Shown: positions 1 to 10,426, numbered from the stretch's first letter. The stretch: 64,000 nt of DNA from Clostridiales bacterium (GCA_015056175.1 SVGT01000002.1:1-64000); one strand, 5' to 3'. Program-made: numbers and translations. The notes: generated from the letters alone by a model not told the origin.

Positions 1-639
1 CGCCCAGGGAAATTTCGCCCGTGTTCATCTGGCCCACGCGCAGGGTATAGAGCTTGTTGTTGGGCACGGTGCCGTACACGTCCAGCGCCGTCACCCACAG
101 ATATTCGCCGCCGGAAAAGAAGCCCAGATCCAGGATCAGCATATCCTCGTAGGCGTCTTCCTCGCTGTCCACGTCAATGCCGTCCATATCCTTGACTACC
201 AGCGTGGGGCTGATATCCGCGCCCACCACGGCGGCCACATAGCGGCTGCCGGCTCTTGCAAACTGCACTTCGCCGCCCAGATGATCGTTATAGGTGGGAT
301 GGCCGTCCTTATCGAAGATGAACAGCTGGCTGCCCACCCAGGCTACCAGATGATCCTTGCCCGTGGAAAAGCCTGCGCCTGCGCCCAGGGGATGGCTCCA
401 CAATTCGCTTCCGCGGTCATTGAGGCAATAGAGGGTGGTGCCGTCATAATAGAGCACCCGGTCGCCAAAGGGCGTTACATCCTGCGTGGCGGTGCAGCGC
501 AGTTTGGTGTAATGCATGGCCTTATCGCCGCCCCGAGCATGCCAAATACCAGCGCCACGATCACAACCAGCACGGCGGCCGCCGCGACAAGCAAAATCAG
601 CGCATTTTTCCGGTTGGGGGTTCCCTTCTCAAACTGCAT
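1..639 (-). CDS. DUF5711-like membrane-anchored beta-propeller protein, partial, with apparent frameshift
   Basis: The gene starts at ATG 639 behind an AAGGAG site (649-654) and runs off the left edge. The first ~34 codons encode a short basic stretch and one hydrophobic transmembrane helix (ALILLVAAAAVLVVIVALVF). The reading then has to move frame at a run of four G (531-534 on the + strand). In the new frame the protein continues with PQQ/WD-like strands (DRVLYYDGTTLYCLNDRG, LVAWVGSQLFIFDKDG). One extra G would restore a single frame, so this is either a real one-base deletion or a sequencing error. The arrangement of one N-terminal helix plus an extracytoplasmic propeller fits DUF5711-type proteins of Clostridia. 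Function is unknown. The family name is recalled, not searched. Confidence 0.6.
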
Positions 640-674
640 GCAGGTTTCTCCTTGAATCCGTGTTGTGTGGCATT

Positions 675-703
675 ATTATACAATGAAACGTATGATCCGT
701 CAA
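675..703 (-). promoter_or_regulatory. Sigma-A promoter of the DUF5711-like gene
   Basis: On the minus strand TTGACG (698-703), a 17-bp spacer and TATAAT (675-680). It begins five bases past the stop codon of the SNF2 gene, so the downstream gene has its own promoter. Confidence 0.8.
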
Positions 704-707
704 AGGG

Positions 708-3700
708 TCAGTCAAAGAGGGAGAGAATATCCTTTTCGCTCAGGCGGGTGGGCATTTCCTCGCCGGGGGTGATCAGGCGGTCAAACAGCCTGCGCTTGCG
801 GTCGCTCATGCGCAGCACCTGCTCCTCGATGGTGGCGTGCATGACCAGCTTGATCACCTCCACCTTGTGGGTCTGGCCGATGCGGTGGGCGCGGCCCGTG
901 GCCTGCTCCTCCGCGGTGGGGTTCCACCAGGGGTCATAGTGGATGACCATATCCGCGCCGGTGAGATTAAGACCCGTGCCGCCCGCCTTGAGGGAAATGA
1001 GGAACACGTCCCCTTCGCCGCCGTTGAAGCGGCGGGTCAGCTCCATACGCTCGGCAGCCGGCGTTTCACCGTCCAGATACAAGGTGCTCATGCGCTCTTC
1101 CCGCAGGCGCTTTTCAATGAGGCGCAGCATGCTGGTAAACTGGGAAAAGAGCAATATGCGCTTTTTGCCCTCCAGCGCGGCAGGCAGGATATCCATCAGC
1201 ATTTCCAGTTTGCCCGCTGCGCCCTGGTAATCCGGCAGGCACAGCATGGGATGGCAGCAGATCTGCCGCAGTTCGGTAATGGCGGAGAGCACCTCCGCGC
1301 GTCCGCGGCCCAGGCCCTTTTCCCGCAGAATCTCGCCCACGCGCTCCCGCTTTTGCATCAGCGCCGCATCGTACACCCGCTTCTGGTCGGGCGCCATTTC
1401 GCTCATCATCACCGTTTCCAGCTTTTCGGGCAGCTCGCCCAGCACGTCCTTCTTGAGACGGCGCATCAGGAAGGGACGGATGCGGCGGCGCAGATCATCC
1501 TCATTGCGTCCGTCGCCCCAGCGGCGCAGGAACTCGTTGTACCGGGGCAGATACCCGGGCAAAACAAAATCAAACAGCGACCACAATTCGCCTGCATGGT
1601 TTTCCATGGGCGTGCCGGTCAGGGCGATGCGGGTCATGGCGGTAAGCTGCTTGACCGCATGGGCGCCCACGCTCTGGGCATTTTTCACCTGCTGCGCTTC
1701 ATCCAGAATGGCAAAGCGGAAGGGGATCTCCTGCATCAGTTGGATATCCCTGCGGATGAGGGGATAGCTGGTGATGACCACGTCCGGGCCGTCCTTTTCC
1801 ATAATGCTTTCGATCTGCTCTGCGCGCACGCCCTGACCGCCGGTGATGAGCAGTACCTTCAGCTCCGGCGCAAAGCGATTGAGCTCGCTGAGCCAGTTAT
1901 AGGTCAGCGTTGTGGGCGATACGATGAGGGACGGCTGCTTCTTTTCCGCCGTGCGGGCGTAGTGCAAAAGCACGGAAATGGTCTGCACCGTTTTGCCCAG
2001 ACCCATTTCGTCCGCCAGGATGCCGCCCAGATGCATTTCGTGCAGGGCGCACATCCACTCAAAGCCGCGCACCTGATAGGGGCGCAGGATGGACAGGGGG
2101 CATTCGGGCGCTTCAAAGCGCATGGCGGAGGCCTTCTGCGTTTCCTCATCCAGTTCCACAGGCAGCGCTTTTTCGGCCAGGAGCGCGGCAAAATAGGCGG
2201 CGCGGCAGGCGCCCAGATCCCCTTCCTTGCCCGTCAGCTCCACCGCCTCCACCACGGCGTCCGCCATTTCCTGCCACTGGGCGGCGTCGCTCAAATCGAT
2301 AAACTGGCCGTCCTTGTAGCGGAAGTAGCGGCGGCGCTTGCGCAGCGCCTCCATGAGAGGGATCAGCTCTTCAACGGGCGTATCGCCGTCCAGCATTTCC
2401 AGCTTCATTTCGCCGCCGCGCATGGTGATGCTGCCGCGCAGCTGCGGCCTGCGGGGCGCCATTTTGCGGAATTCGCGGCTGAAAAACACCTCGGAAAGCT
2501 GGGTCAGGCGGGACGCGCCCTCGGTGATAAAATCAAAAATCTTATCCTGCCCGCGCAGGTACACCTGCCCGCGCTGCACATGGAAGCCGCTGCGGGCCAG
2601 TTCGTCCAATACCAGCCTTTCGCCCTCCACGTCGCGCAGGATGAGCATCTTTTTTTCGTCCGTTTCCGGCTGGAAGGGGTCGATCTCCATATCCCCGTAC
2701 ACAAACAGCGCCCGGGCGGTCACATGATCGCCCTCCTTGTCCAGATATACGCGGGAGGTAAGGGGCAGGCGGATGAGCATTTTGTCCAGCTCGGGCGACA
2801 GCGTCACGTCCCCCGCCTGCAAAAGGAAGGGCATCAGTTCGCTGAGCACCTTCGGGGTATCGTGATGGGGGAAGGTAAAGCGGGCCTCCCCGCCCCTGCT
2901 GAAGCGCAGGAGGGTGGACAGAAGCTTTCGCTTGTGCTCAGGCACAAACAGAAGGCTGCCCTCGGTGCGCACGTAGGCATAATCCGGCGTAACGGGGCGC
3001 AGATTTCTTGGCACCTCGGCGGTGACGGTCAATTCCCTGAGCGTCCCCACCAGCAGGAAGTGGAAATCGATATCCATTTCGCCCACGCCCTCGTGGTGGG
3101 TGACCGTATCGCCCTCGTGCAGTTCAAAGGGGATATCCCGCAGGATGTGCAGCACACGCGCCGCCGTCATGGGCGTGATGCGCATGATGCGCCCGTCCGT
3201 GCCGGTGAGGGCGCTGACGTTGGCCGCCTCGCAGTATTCGGTGAGGATATCCAGCAATTGATCCTGCTTTTCCTCAAAGCGCATCCACTTGGGCTTGTAT
3301 TCAAAGCCCTTGCCAAAGGGCAGATCGGTGCCGTCCCTGCGGCACTGGAGAAATTTGGGCACGCTGCGCACCACGTACAGGCGGTCTTCACCCACGCGCA
3401 GCGCAATGCGGATGCCGTCCTGACACAAAAACAGCACGGGCACCAGCTTCACGCCGTCGGATTCGGGCAGCATGCCGGCCACGGCGTCCATCAGCGCAGG
3501 GGCGCTCAAATAAGCGCGATAGCTTTCCATTTCCTGCATCGCGCCGGATTCCATGGCGGTGAGAATGGCCGCAACGCCGTGACGGCAGTGCTTCTGCCCG
3601 CAATCGCACTGGGCGCCGTCGGACGTGACCTTCACCTGATGACGGCTGTCGCCCACCACCAGATAGGTGCACTCCTCCCTGTGACGGCGCACTTCCCGTG

Positions 3701-3782
3701 CCAGCATACGGCGCATCAGCGTCTGTCCGGCAAAAAATTCTTTTTCACCTGCCAGGCTGCGCAGCAATTCCACATTGTACAT
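708..3782 (-). CDS. SWIM zinc finger / SNF2-family DEAD-box helicase
   Basis: A 1024-residue Swi2/Snf2 ATPase that probably translocates on double-stranded DNA; the bacterial clade has no settled role. An N-terminal SWIM finger (CDCGQKHCRH, near residue 70) is followed by a long bacterial SNF2-associated region (about 100-560). The helicase core carries Walker A ADEMGLGKT (near 594), the DEAQ box (near 695) and a C-terminal helicase domain with LKAGGTGLNLTGAD and the motif VI-like GRAHRIGQ. I chose ATG 3782 (MYNVELL) because GGAGGG lies just upstream; an upstream in-frame ATG lacks a site. It follows the glucan-synthase homologue by 131 bp. That gap holds only a 6-bp hairpin (3831-3846). I see no clear promoter there, so co-transcription is possible. 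Confidence 0.9.
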   Translation of the reverse strand: MYNVELLRSLAGEKEFFAGQTLMRRMLAREVRRHREECTYLVVGDSRHQVKVTSDGAQCDCGQKHCRHGVAAILTAMESGAMQEMESYRAYLSAPALMDAVAGMLPESDGVKLVPVLFLCQDGIRIALRVGEDRLYVVRSVPKFLQCRRDGTDLPFGKGFEYKPKWMRFEEKQDQLLDILTEYCEAANVSALTGTDGRIMRITPMTAARVLHILRDIPFELHEGDTVTHHEGVGEMDIDFHFLLVGTLRELTVTAEVPRNLRPVTPDYAYVRTEGSLLFVPEHKRKLLSTLLRFSRGGEARFTFPHHDTPKVLSELMPFLLQAGDVTLSPELDKMLIRLPLTSRVYLDKEGDHVTARALFVYGDMEIDPFQPETDEKKMLILRDVEGERLVLDELARSGFHVQRGQVYLRGQDKIFDFITEGASRLTQLSEVFFSREFRKMAPRRPQLRGSITMRGGEMKLEMLDGDTPVEELIPLMEALRKRRRYFRYKDGQFIDLSDAAQWQEMADAVVEAVELTGKEGDLGACRAAYFAALLAEKALPVELDEETQKASAMRFEAPECPLSILRPYQVRGFEWMCALHEMHLGGILADEMGLGKTVQTISVLLHYARTAEKKQPSLIVSPTTLTYNWLSELNRFAPELKVLLITGGQGVRAEQIESIMEKDGPDVVITSYPLIRRDIQLMQEIPFRFAILDEAQQVKNAQSVGAHAVKQLTAMTRIALTGTPMENHAGELWSLFDFVLPGYLPRYNEFLRRWGDGRNEDDLRRRIRPFLMRRLKKDVLGELPEKLETVMMSEMAPDQKRVYDAALMQKRERVGEILREKGLGRGRAEVLSAITELRQICCHPMLCLPDYQGAAGKLEMLMDILPAALEGKKRILLFSQFTSMLRLIEKRLREERMSTLYLDGETPAAERMELTRRFNGGEGDVFLISLKAGGTGLNLTGADMVIHYDPWWNPTAEEQATGRAHRIGQTHKVEVIKLVMHATIEEQVLRMSDRKRRLFDRLITPGEEMPTRLSEKDILSLFD

Positions 3783-3913
3783 GCATGTCCCTCCAGAAAA
3801 CCCCGGTTTTGATGCGTGCCGGGAATCAACGCGCCAAAAATGGCGCACCAAGTATAGATACGCCATTGCCGCCTGTTTTCCTGCAAGAAAACAAAAGATT
3901 TATGTTTATTTCA

Positions 3914-6900
3914 TCAAACTTTCCACATGGGAAAACGGATCTCGTGCACGCCGGGAGCATCCGGCAGACAAACGGCGCTTCCCTCCTGCCGCCTGCCGTC
4001 CACAAGCACGTCCGTGCGCCGGGAATCCGCCGTCAGGCGATACAGCCTGTCGCCCTCCGTAATTTCCAGCGTCATCTCCTTTTCATCCATGCCGCGGACG
4101 GGAGAAAGGGTTACCTGCTCTCCCTGCCGGTCATAGCCCAGCACATGACGGATGAGCACGTGCAAAAGGAAGCCCGCGCCCGGGCAAAGCAGCACAGCGC
4201 ACCTCTCCGCCAATGCATGCATCACGCTGCGCAGCAGCATCAAGGCACGTTTGCCCTCCTCCATGCGGCACAGCGCCAGAATAAGGAGGGCATAGCTTCT
4301 CACATGCGTCCGTACATCCAGCAGCAGCATTTCCCCTTCCTCATCGTACGCCATGCAGTAAGCCCGGTACACCGCCTGTCTGCCGTGGCGCACCGAAACG
4401 CCCGCAAGACAGGCAAGCGATTGCACCTGCACAGTTCTTTCGCCGCCGCTTCCGTACAGATCGCCCTGCCGCTGTTTTTCTGCCGCAGACAGGATGCCTT
4501 TGATCGCTTCCTGCGCATGCGCTGCCTCATCGCCCTCCAGATACGGCAAAAGCGCACGCAGCGCCAATGCCTTATGCAGGCTGCGCGCAAGGCTTTCGTC
4601 CCGCTGCATGAGCAGCGTCAGACACTGCCCCACGGCGTTTGGATCGGGCAGTTTTGCACACCTGTGTGCATGAAGCGAAAGCAGCCCCGCCATCACACAG
4701 GCAAGGGAATGATCTGCACGCCGGCATTGCGCATATTGTCCCAGGATCCTTTCCGCCGCCTCGGGCGCCCAATCGCACAGGGCGTAGGCATCCAGGCATG
4801 CGTCCGCATCCAGGGACAGCATCTCCTTTTCCATGCCCCGAAGGAAAAAGGGAATGTACCGGGAGCACATATGATCCACGCACATATCCATGGTGTACAC
4901 CGTAAGCATGCTGCCCGCCTGCTGCCAGAAACGGCGCACATCCCGAAGGGCATCCCTCCCTTTGGGCAGCACCGCAAAGGGAGGCAATTGCTTTCCCGCC
5001 GCACCCAGCACAAAGGTCAGGTGCAATTTGCCGTGGGCGCTCAGTTCCACGGGACACAGCCCCCTGACCCGGGGCGCGGCAAGCTGCCATCGCACCTGCG
5101 GCTGATCGCAATGGACAAAGGCGATGCAGGATGCCTTATCCCTCCGGGCGATCACCGCGCCGCCCGTTTCCCGAACGTCCACTTCCCCCTCCCCGTCCCC
5201 CAGGGAAAAGCGCACATGCCATTCCAGCGTGCCGCAAAGGGGCTGATCCCCCGCCCGCAATTGCACCGTGCGCAGGGAAAGGGGCAGCGTGGGATGCACA
5301 AAGGCATGCACGGTGATTTCGCCCTCTCCGATCCGGGAGGGATAGGCGATCTCGCCGGGGGAAAGGATGGCGTCGCCCGCCGTCAGGCGATAGGCTGTGC
5401 CGTCTGATTGGAAAAGCAGCTCCTCCTCCGCGCCGCCTGTGATGCATTCGTCCCCAACCCTGCTTTTGCCGATGCCGCAAGGCGACGCACAGGTGGCAAG
5501 CGAATCGCCGCAAAGCATGTATCTTCCCCGCACCTGCTGTCCGCGGGCCATGCAATAGCTTCCCTCCTCATCAAAGCCCGGCGCAAGGAACGCATCCGGA
5601 AGCATCACGGGCGTATCATCCGCATCCGCGGGGAGATGCGGCGGCAGAGCGTCCAATTGGGCAAGCAGCGTTTGCCCGCCCCGCAGCACAAGGCATCTGC
5701 CCGAAAGGAGCTTTTCCCTCTCCCGCGCAGGCAGGCAGCGCACGGAAAGATCCTCTCCCGCGCCCAGCGCATGCAGCATGTGCTCGATCTCCTCCTTCAG
5801 CCGGTGATCCCCGGGCGGCAGGACGATAACGGTCTGCACGTCCGTCTGCACGCTTTTTGTCCATCTCAAAAAGCGGACAAGATGCCGGATCAGCACCCGG
5901 TCATATTCTCCGTCCATCACCGCGGCGATCAGCACCCGATCCCCCTCGTTTCCCTGCGGACGGGGCTGATACCCATAAAACGCCGCCCCAAGCAGCCTGC
6001 CCAGCAGCATCTGCCGGAAAACGTCCATGTGAAGCGCCTGCATTTTCAGATGGGCGCACCTGCGGGAAAGGGCAAGGGCATGCCGCACCTTTTCCACGCT
6101 GTCAAGGGTCTTGAACGTTTCCTGCAGGGAATAATCCTCCTCCATGCAAAGCACAAAGGCACACGCAGCCTTCCCCCCGGCAGGCAGCGGGATGCACAGA
6201 CGCACGGCCAGACAATCCTGCGCCGCACCCTGCTGCTTTATCCCATCCTCTCCCCAGACAAAATCCGGCCGCATTTCCCCGCCCGCGCCGAAAAAGGCTG
6301 CCCGGCTTGTGCACTTATGCAGCCTGGATGCGTTGCCAAGGGCCATCAGCGCCAGGCACGTTTTCTCATCGCCACAGAGCGCAAGCACCCGCTCATCGGG
6401 ATCCGTTCTGCGGGAAAATAGCCCATCGCACACGGGGAAATACACCGTCACCTCCGCATCCAGCGCCTCATGGGAAAGATTCCGCACGTCCGTCAGAAGC
6501 ACCACCGCGCCGGTGGCAGGATCCATGCCCCGCGTTTCCTGCACGCGGACGCCGCAGGCTTCCTCCGTGTAAGCAACGCCGCCCGCATGAAAGACGCAAG
6601 TCCCCCTGGCGGGCTGAAGGAAACGCCGGCTTTCCCCTGCACGCACATAGACCCGCAGCCCCTCCTGCACATCCGCAGCGCCCGTAAAGGGGTTCCAGGC
6701 CGTTTCTCCTGTCCTCATCACGCCGCTGCCCCGGGCGTTTACCACCATGCTGCGCCCGTGAAAGCCCAGCGCCCAGGCGTCGGCGCAGGAAAAAGCGTCC
6801 CACGTTTTGTCAAAGGTCTCCGCGCTTTTTTCCCTGACCGGGCGCAGGTAGGGCCGCATGGGCAGAGGGCGCACGGCGCTGCGGCAAAGAAGGGACAATT

Positions 6901-9900
6901 TGCTTTCCGCCCGGGCAAAACGCAAAAGGTACCGCGGCAGCACGTCCTTTTTCAGCGCATTGCAAACAGCCCCCAGCACCATGCCCTGGTGGGAGGCGTA
7001 ATAAACGCGGGCGATGCGGGGCGAGATTTCCATCCGTCCGGGAGCATAATCCGCGCCGTCATACAGGCCCATTTCGCCCATAAAGCCCAGGCGGATCATT
7101 CTTTTCAGATTATGGAGGGCGGCCTTTGGCGCGGCGTTCAAAGCCAGCAGCGCGGCATAGGGCGCGATCACATGACGGGGGCTCCGTCCGTCCCGGGAAA
7201 GATACGGAACGCCGCATTTTATCTCCCGGTAATGCAAATGGGCGTCCATATCCCCGCAGGCGCTCTCGTCCAGCCCCCAGGGACGGGATTCCACATAGCT
7301 GATCTGCGCGTGCACGGCGCTCCGCCCGCTCTGCCGCAGCAGCGTGCCGGGAAGCAGGGGCAGCAGGAGAGCGGGCAGCGCGTACTCCTGCATGCCGCCG
7401 TACTCAGAGCGCAGCGCCGCGCCGCCGCCCGCCCGCACCATGTCCCCGGAAAGCTCGTCAAAAAAGGCTTCCGTATCCACGCCCTTCAGGGCGGCCGCAA
7501 AGCCCAGCAGCACCCTGTGCCCTCCGTGGGCAAGCTGTCCCACGCCCTCGCCATCCTTGTTCAGCATTTCATAAAAGCCGCCGTTTTTCTCATCCGCAAG
7601 CAGCGGGAGCTGCATCCTGTCCGCAAGGGCGGAAAGCCTTCCGGGCGCCGTGCGGTGGAAGGGCTGCATTTCCCTGATATGCTGCCTTGCCGCCTGCGCC
7701 GCGATGAGCAGGCCAAGGTGCAGCATGCCGCACGCCCCGGCGGGGATCAAAGGCTCCTGCGGCTGCAGGGTGTCAAGGGCGTATTCCGCATAGGGAAGCC
7801 CGTGGTACATGGGCATTTTTTCCACGGAATCCAGCAGAGCGTTCAGGCGTCTGCCCATATCCTGTCCGTCGATCACGCCCATTTCCCTTGCCGATACGAC
7901 GGCGACAAGGTACCAGCCAAGATCGCCGGGGGTTACATAGGACGCAGGCTGCAGCCCCTGCTGCTCCTGCACAAAACGGGGCGGCAGGAAATGGGTCTTT
8001 TCGGTGACGGAGGCGTCAAAAAAATGCCAGGTGCGCCGGAACAATTGCCGCAGCAGCCGCTCATCGGACGAAGAAAAAGCCCGTTTGGCCGCCTGCGGCA
8101 TGGCAAGATAAACGCCCCACAGAGGCGAAAGCACCCAAAGGATGCCTGCCGCCGCAAGGGGCAGAAAGCCCTGCGGCGCAAGCGCCAGCGCCGCCGTGCA
8201 CGCGCCAAGGCCCACCGAGCAAAACAGCGCATCGGACGGCTGGGCAAACAGCCCTTCGCGGCGTTCCTTTGGTTTACGTCCCAGCAAACCGTCCAGCGCG
8301 CCGAGGAGGGCGTACAGCCCCTCTCCCGGCATCAATAGCAGATGCATGGCGCCCCGAATATCCATCATCAAAAGCAGCAGCGCGCACAGCCAGGGCGTAC
8401 TGCCTGCCGCCCCAAAGAGCAAAAGCCCTGTCCCCGCAAGCGGCCAGAGCGAAAGGAGGCACTTACCCCCTGCACAGAGCAGCGATATCCCCTTGCGCTT
8501 TGGCTCTTTCAGCCGCGCAGCAGCATCCAAATAACGCTGCGCCGCAGCATGACGCACCGCAGCGTAATGATCCATGAGATCCTGAGGGCCGTCCGCAAAA
8601 AAGGCAATATCCTCCGCATGCAGCACCTGCCCCTGCCCGGCAAGAAACAGACGGGGATCCACAATGCCAAAGCATCCGCCTGCGTATTGCCCGTCAAAGG
8701 GCAGAAGGGACGCGCCCTTTAGCTGCGTCAAAGACCTGCCCCGCACAAGCCCCGGGACGATCCGCTGCGTCCTTCCCCTGTGCAGGGGATGCTCCATGGC
8801 GCACACCAATTTGCGCACCGCGCTTTGCGTAAGACGCATGTTTTCGTCCATCAACACCACATGGGTGTATCGCCCGGAAAAATCCGACGGAGCAAAATTG
8901 GCGCTGCGCACATCCTCTGCGTCCCCCTCCCCGCTAACCATTTCGCACAAAAGCCGCACCGCGCCCTCTCTTTCCATCCACGGGGCGTACAGGCGCTTTT
9001 TTTCCTGCCACACCCGGCGGCGCAACAGCACATGATAGCGCTCTCCCTCACCGGCAGTGTTCATCAGCCCAAAGGCCTCCTGCACAGCCAGCCAGATCTC
9101 ATCATCCCCGGATATTTCCCTGTCCGGGGCGGGCGGCAGATCCAGCAGGAGCAGCAGCTCGATGCGCCTGTCCGTCAGCTCCTTGCCAAGCACCCACATT
9201 TTCCGCGCCAGTCTCAGCGCATGCCTCCTGCCCCGCGCTGCGGCGGGCAGCACTGCCAGCACCCGGCTATCCTCCGGCATGTCTTTCATGCGCACCGCAA
9301 AAGAAGGCAGCAGCACATGGCGCAGCAGCCGGGGCAATGCGTTATCAAGCGTCGCAAACAGCACCATAGCGGCGCAGACGCTTTGCAAAAGCGGCACGCG
9401 GAGCAAAAGAAGCAGCCCAAAGAACGCCCCGGGCAGCAGCGCCCCAAGCGTATGGGAAAGCGTCCTTACGGGGATCTCGCTCCGCCTGATGTGCAAAAGC
9501 GCCGCCGTTTCCCCGATCTTTTCCGTCAGATAGTACCCGGCGTCCCCCATTTCGCCCCCCTTTCCCTGTGCCAGCTGCACGGCGGCGCGGGCGACCTCCC
9601 ATTCCTGCACGTCCCATTCCCTGCCAAGGCGGGCGGCAAGGGCGGCATAATGCCAGCGGCTTTCCCTGTCCATATCCGCAAATTGCGTCTGCTTTTGAAA
9701 TGCGGCAAACACGGGCAGCACCTGCATGGCAATCGCATCCGTATCCAGCTTCTGCAATTGCCTGAGCGCATCCAGCGTCCCTTCCATGCGCTGCAAAAGC
9801 AAAATTTCGTTTTCCTCCTGCTGACGGGAAAGCTCATCGCCCCGCAAGCCCAATGCCTCCAGCGCTTTTCCGGTGCTATGGAGCACCTTTCCGTCCTCAT

Positions 9901-10426
9901 GCTCCCTGGCGATGCGCCACAGATGCACAAGCACGCCCTTCCCATCCGGCACAGCCGCCCTTTTGCCCTTTTGCATTTTGCCATAGATGCGCATGGCCCG
10001 GGCAGCGTCGCAGGCGTCCTGCGCACATTTTGCCGCCGTATCCGCCGCCTTTTCCGTAAGCGCCAGGCGCAGCGCCCTGGGGAGCCACTCCATCTCCCCA
10101 AGCGTCCAGGGGGCGATCATCGCATGCTTTTTCAGCACCCTTGCGATTCGCTCCCCGTCCCCCGGGCATCCCTCCTCCCACACGCACTCCCGGGCGCATT
10201 CCAATATGCGCGCGTCCCTTTCGCCCCTTGGCAGGCGGGCGGAAAAGGGCAGCCTTGTGCCAAAGCGCAGACACTGATCCCGCAATTCCTGCATGCGCCA
10301 AAGCGTCAGCCGCGCCGCAGCGTTCAGCGCCTCTGCGGGAAGCCGGTGCAGTCTTTTTTCCGTTTTGAAAAGCGCCCATCGCACCCTTCTGCCGGACGCA
10401 AAAAATGTAAGTTCACCCTGTTTCAA
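3914..10426 (-). CDS. Divergent cyclic beta-1,2-glucan synthase homologue (GT84–glycoamylase/GH189–GH94-like), probably catalytically altered
   Basis: About 2170 residues, shorter than the ~2800 usual for NdvB/ChvB-type synthases. The order is recognisable: soluble N-terminus; membrane helices (about 330-365, 650-690, 735-775) around a GT84-like domain; a glycoamylase/GH189-like middle (RPWGLDESACGD near 1045, then HVIAPYAALLAL); and a GH94-like C-terminus ending FLLHVLIRHVLGYDRQG. Catalytic signatures look eroded. The GT84 LDADTQL is read here as MDENMRL (near 525), so DxD becomes DxN. No QxxRW follows. The GH94 DWND is absent. The middle-domain FYEAxDYT reads LYDGADYA. The frame is open throughout, so the protein is maintained. 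I prefer TTG 10426, 9 bases after AGGAGG (10436-10441); an ATG at 10453 lacks a site. It diverges from glgB. Role unknown; it could bind glucan or make a different product. Confidence 0.75.
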   Translation of the reverse strand: MKQGELTFFASGRRVRWALFKTEKRLHRLPAEALNAAARLTLWRMQELRDQCLRFGTRLPFSARLPRGERDARILECARECVWEEGCPGDGERIARVLKKHAMIAPWTLGEMEWLPRALRLALTEKAADTAAKCAQDACDAARAMRIYGKMQKGKRAAVPDGKGVLVHLWRIAREHEDGKVLHSTGKALEALGLRGDELSRQQEENEILLLQRMEGTLDALRQLQKLDTDAIAMQVLPVFAAFQKQTQFADMDRESRWHYAALAARLGREWDVQEWEVARAAVQLAQGKGGEMGDAGYYLTEKIGETAALLHIRRSEIPVRTLSHTLGALLPGAFFGLLLLLRVPLLQSVCAAMVLFATLDNALPRLLRHVLLPSFAVRMKDMPEDSRVLAVLPAAARGRRHALRLARKMWVLGKELTDRRIELLLLLDLPPAPDREISGDDEIWLAVQEAFGLMNTAGEGERYHVLLRRRVWQEKKRLYAPWMEREGAVRLLCEMVSGEGDAEDVRSANFAPSDFSGRYTHVVLMDENMRLTQSAVRKLVCAMEHPLHRGRTQRIVPGLVRGRSLTQLKGASLLPFDGQYAGGCFGIVDPRLFLAGQGQVLHAEDIAFFADGPQDLMDHYAAVRHAAAQRYLDAAARLKEPKRKGISLLCAGGKCLLSLWPLAGTGLLLFGAAGSTPWLCALLLLMMDIRGAMHLLLMPGEGLYALLGALDGLLGRKPKERREGLFAQPSDALFCSVGLGACTAALALAPQGFLPLAAAGILWVLSPLWGVYLAMPQAAKRAFSSSDERLLRQLFRRTWHFFDASVTEKTHFLPPRFVQEQQGLQPASYVTPGDLGWYLVAVVSAREMGVIDGQDMGRRLNALLDSVEKMPMYHGLPYAEYALDTLQPQEPLIPAGACGMLHLGLLIAAQAARQHIREMQPFHRTAPGRLSALADRMQLPLLADEKNGGFYEMLNKDGEGVGQLAHGGHRVLLGFAAALKGVDTEAFFDELSGDMVRAGGGAALRSEYGGMQEYALPALLLPLLPGTLLRQSGRSAVHAQISYVESRPWGLDESACGDMDAHLHYREIKCGVPYLSRDGRSPRHVIAPYAALLALNAAPKAALHNLKRMIRLGFMGEMGLYDGADYAPGRMEISPRIARVYYASHQGMVLGAVCNALKKDVLPRYLLRFARAESKLSLLCRSAVRPLPMRPYLRPVREKSAETFDKTWDAFSCADAWALGFHGRSMVVNARGSGVMRTGETAWNPFTGAADVQEGLRVYVRAGESRRFLQPARGTCVFHAGGVAYTEEACGVRVQETRGMDPATGAVVLLTDVRNLSHEALDAEVTVYFPVCDGLFSRRTDPDERVLALCGDEKTCLALMALGNASRLHKCTSRAAFFGAGGEMRPDFVWGEDGIKQQGAAQDCLAVRLCIPLPAGGKAACAFVLCMEEDYSLQETFKTLDSVEKVRHALALSRRCAHLKMQALHMDVFRQMLLGRLLGAAFYGYQPRPQGNEGDRVLIAAVMDGEYDRVLIRHLVRFLRWTKSVQTDVQTVIVLPPGDHRLKEEIEHMLHALGAGEDLSVRCLPAREREKLLSGRCLVLRGGQTLLAQLDALPPHLPADADDTPVMLPDAFLAPGFDEEGSYCMARGQQVRGRYMLCGDSLATCASPCGIGKSRVGDECITGGAEEELLFQSDGTAYRLTAGDAILSPGEIAYPSRIGEGEITVHAFVHPTLPLSLRTVQLRAGDQPLCGTLEWHVRFSLGDGEGEVDVRETGGAVIARRDKASCIAFVHCDQPQVRWQLAAPRVRGLCPVELSAHGKLHLTFVLGAAGKQLPPFAVLPKGRDALRDVRRFWQQAGSMLTVYTMDMCVDHMCSRYIPFFLRGMEKEMLSLDADACLDAYALCDWAPEAAERILGQYAQCRRADHSLACVMAGLLSLHAHRCAKLPDPNAVGQCLTLLMQRDESLARSLHKALALRALLPYLEGDEAAHAQEAIKGILSAAEKQRQGDLYGSGGERTVQVQSLACLAGVSVRHGRQAVYRAYCMAYDEEGEMLLLDVRTHVRSYALLILALCRMEEGKRALMLLRSVMHALAERCAVLLCPGAGFLLHVLIRHVLGYDRQGEQVTLSPVRGMDEKEMTLEITEGDRLYRLTADSRRTDVLVDGRRQEGSAVCLPDAPGVHEIRFPMWKV

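Noticed and set aside
837..3812. Near-1000-codon open frame on the plus strand across the SNF2 gene; likewise 43300-46527 across gyrB/gyrA and 60548-63991 across dnaE
   Set aside because: The opposite strand encodes clear conserved proteins; the mirrored frames are rich in His, Gln and Ala and have no recognisable motifs. They arise from GC-biased third positions.
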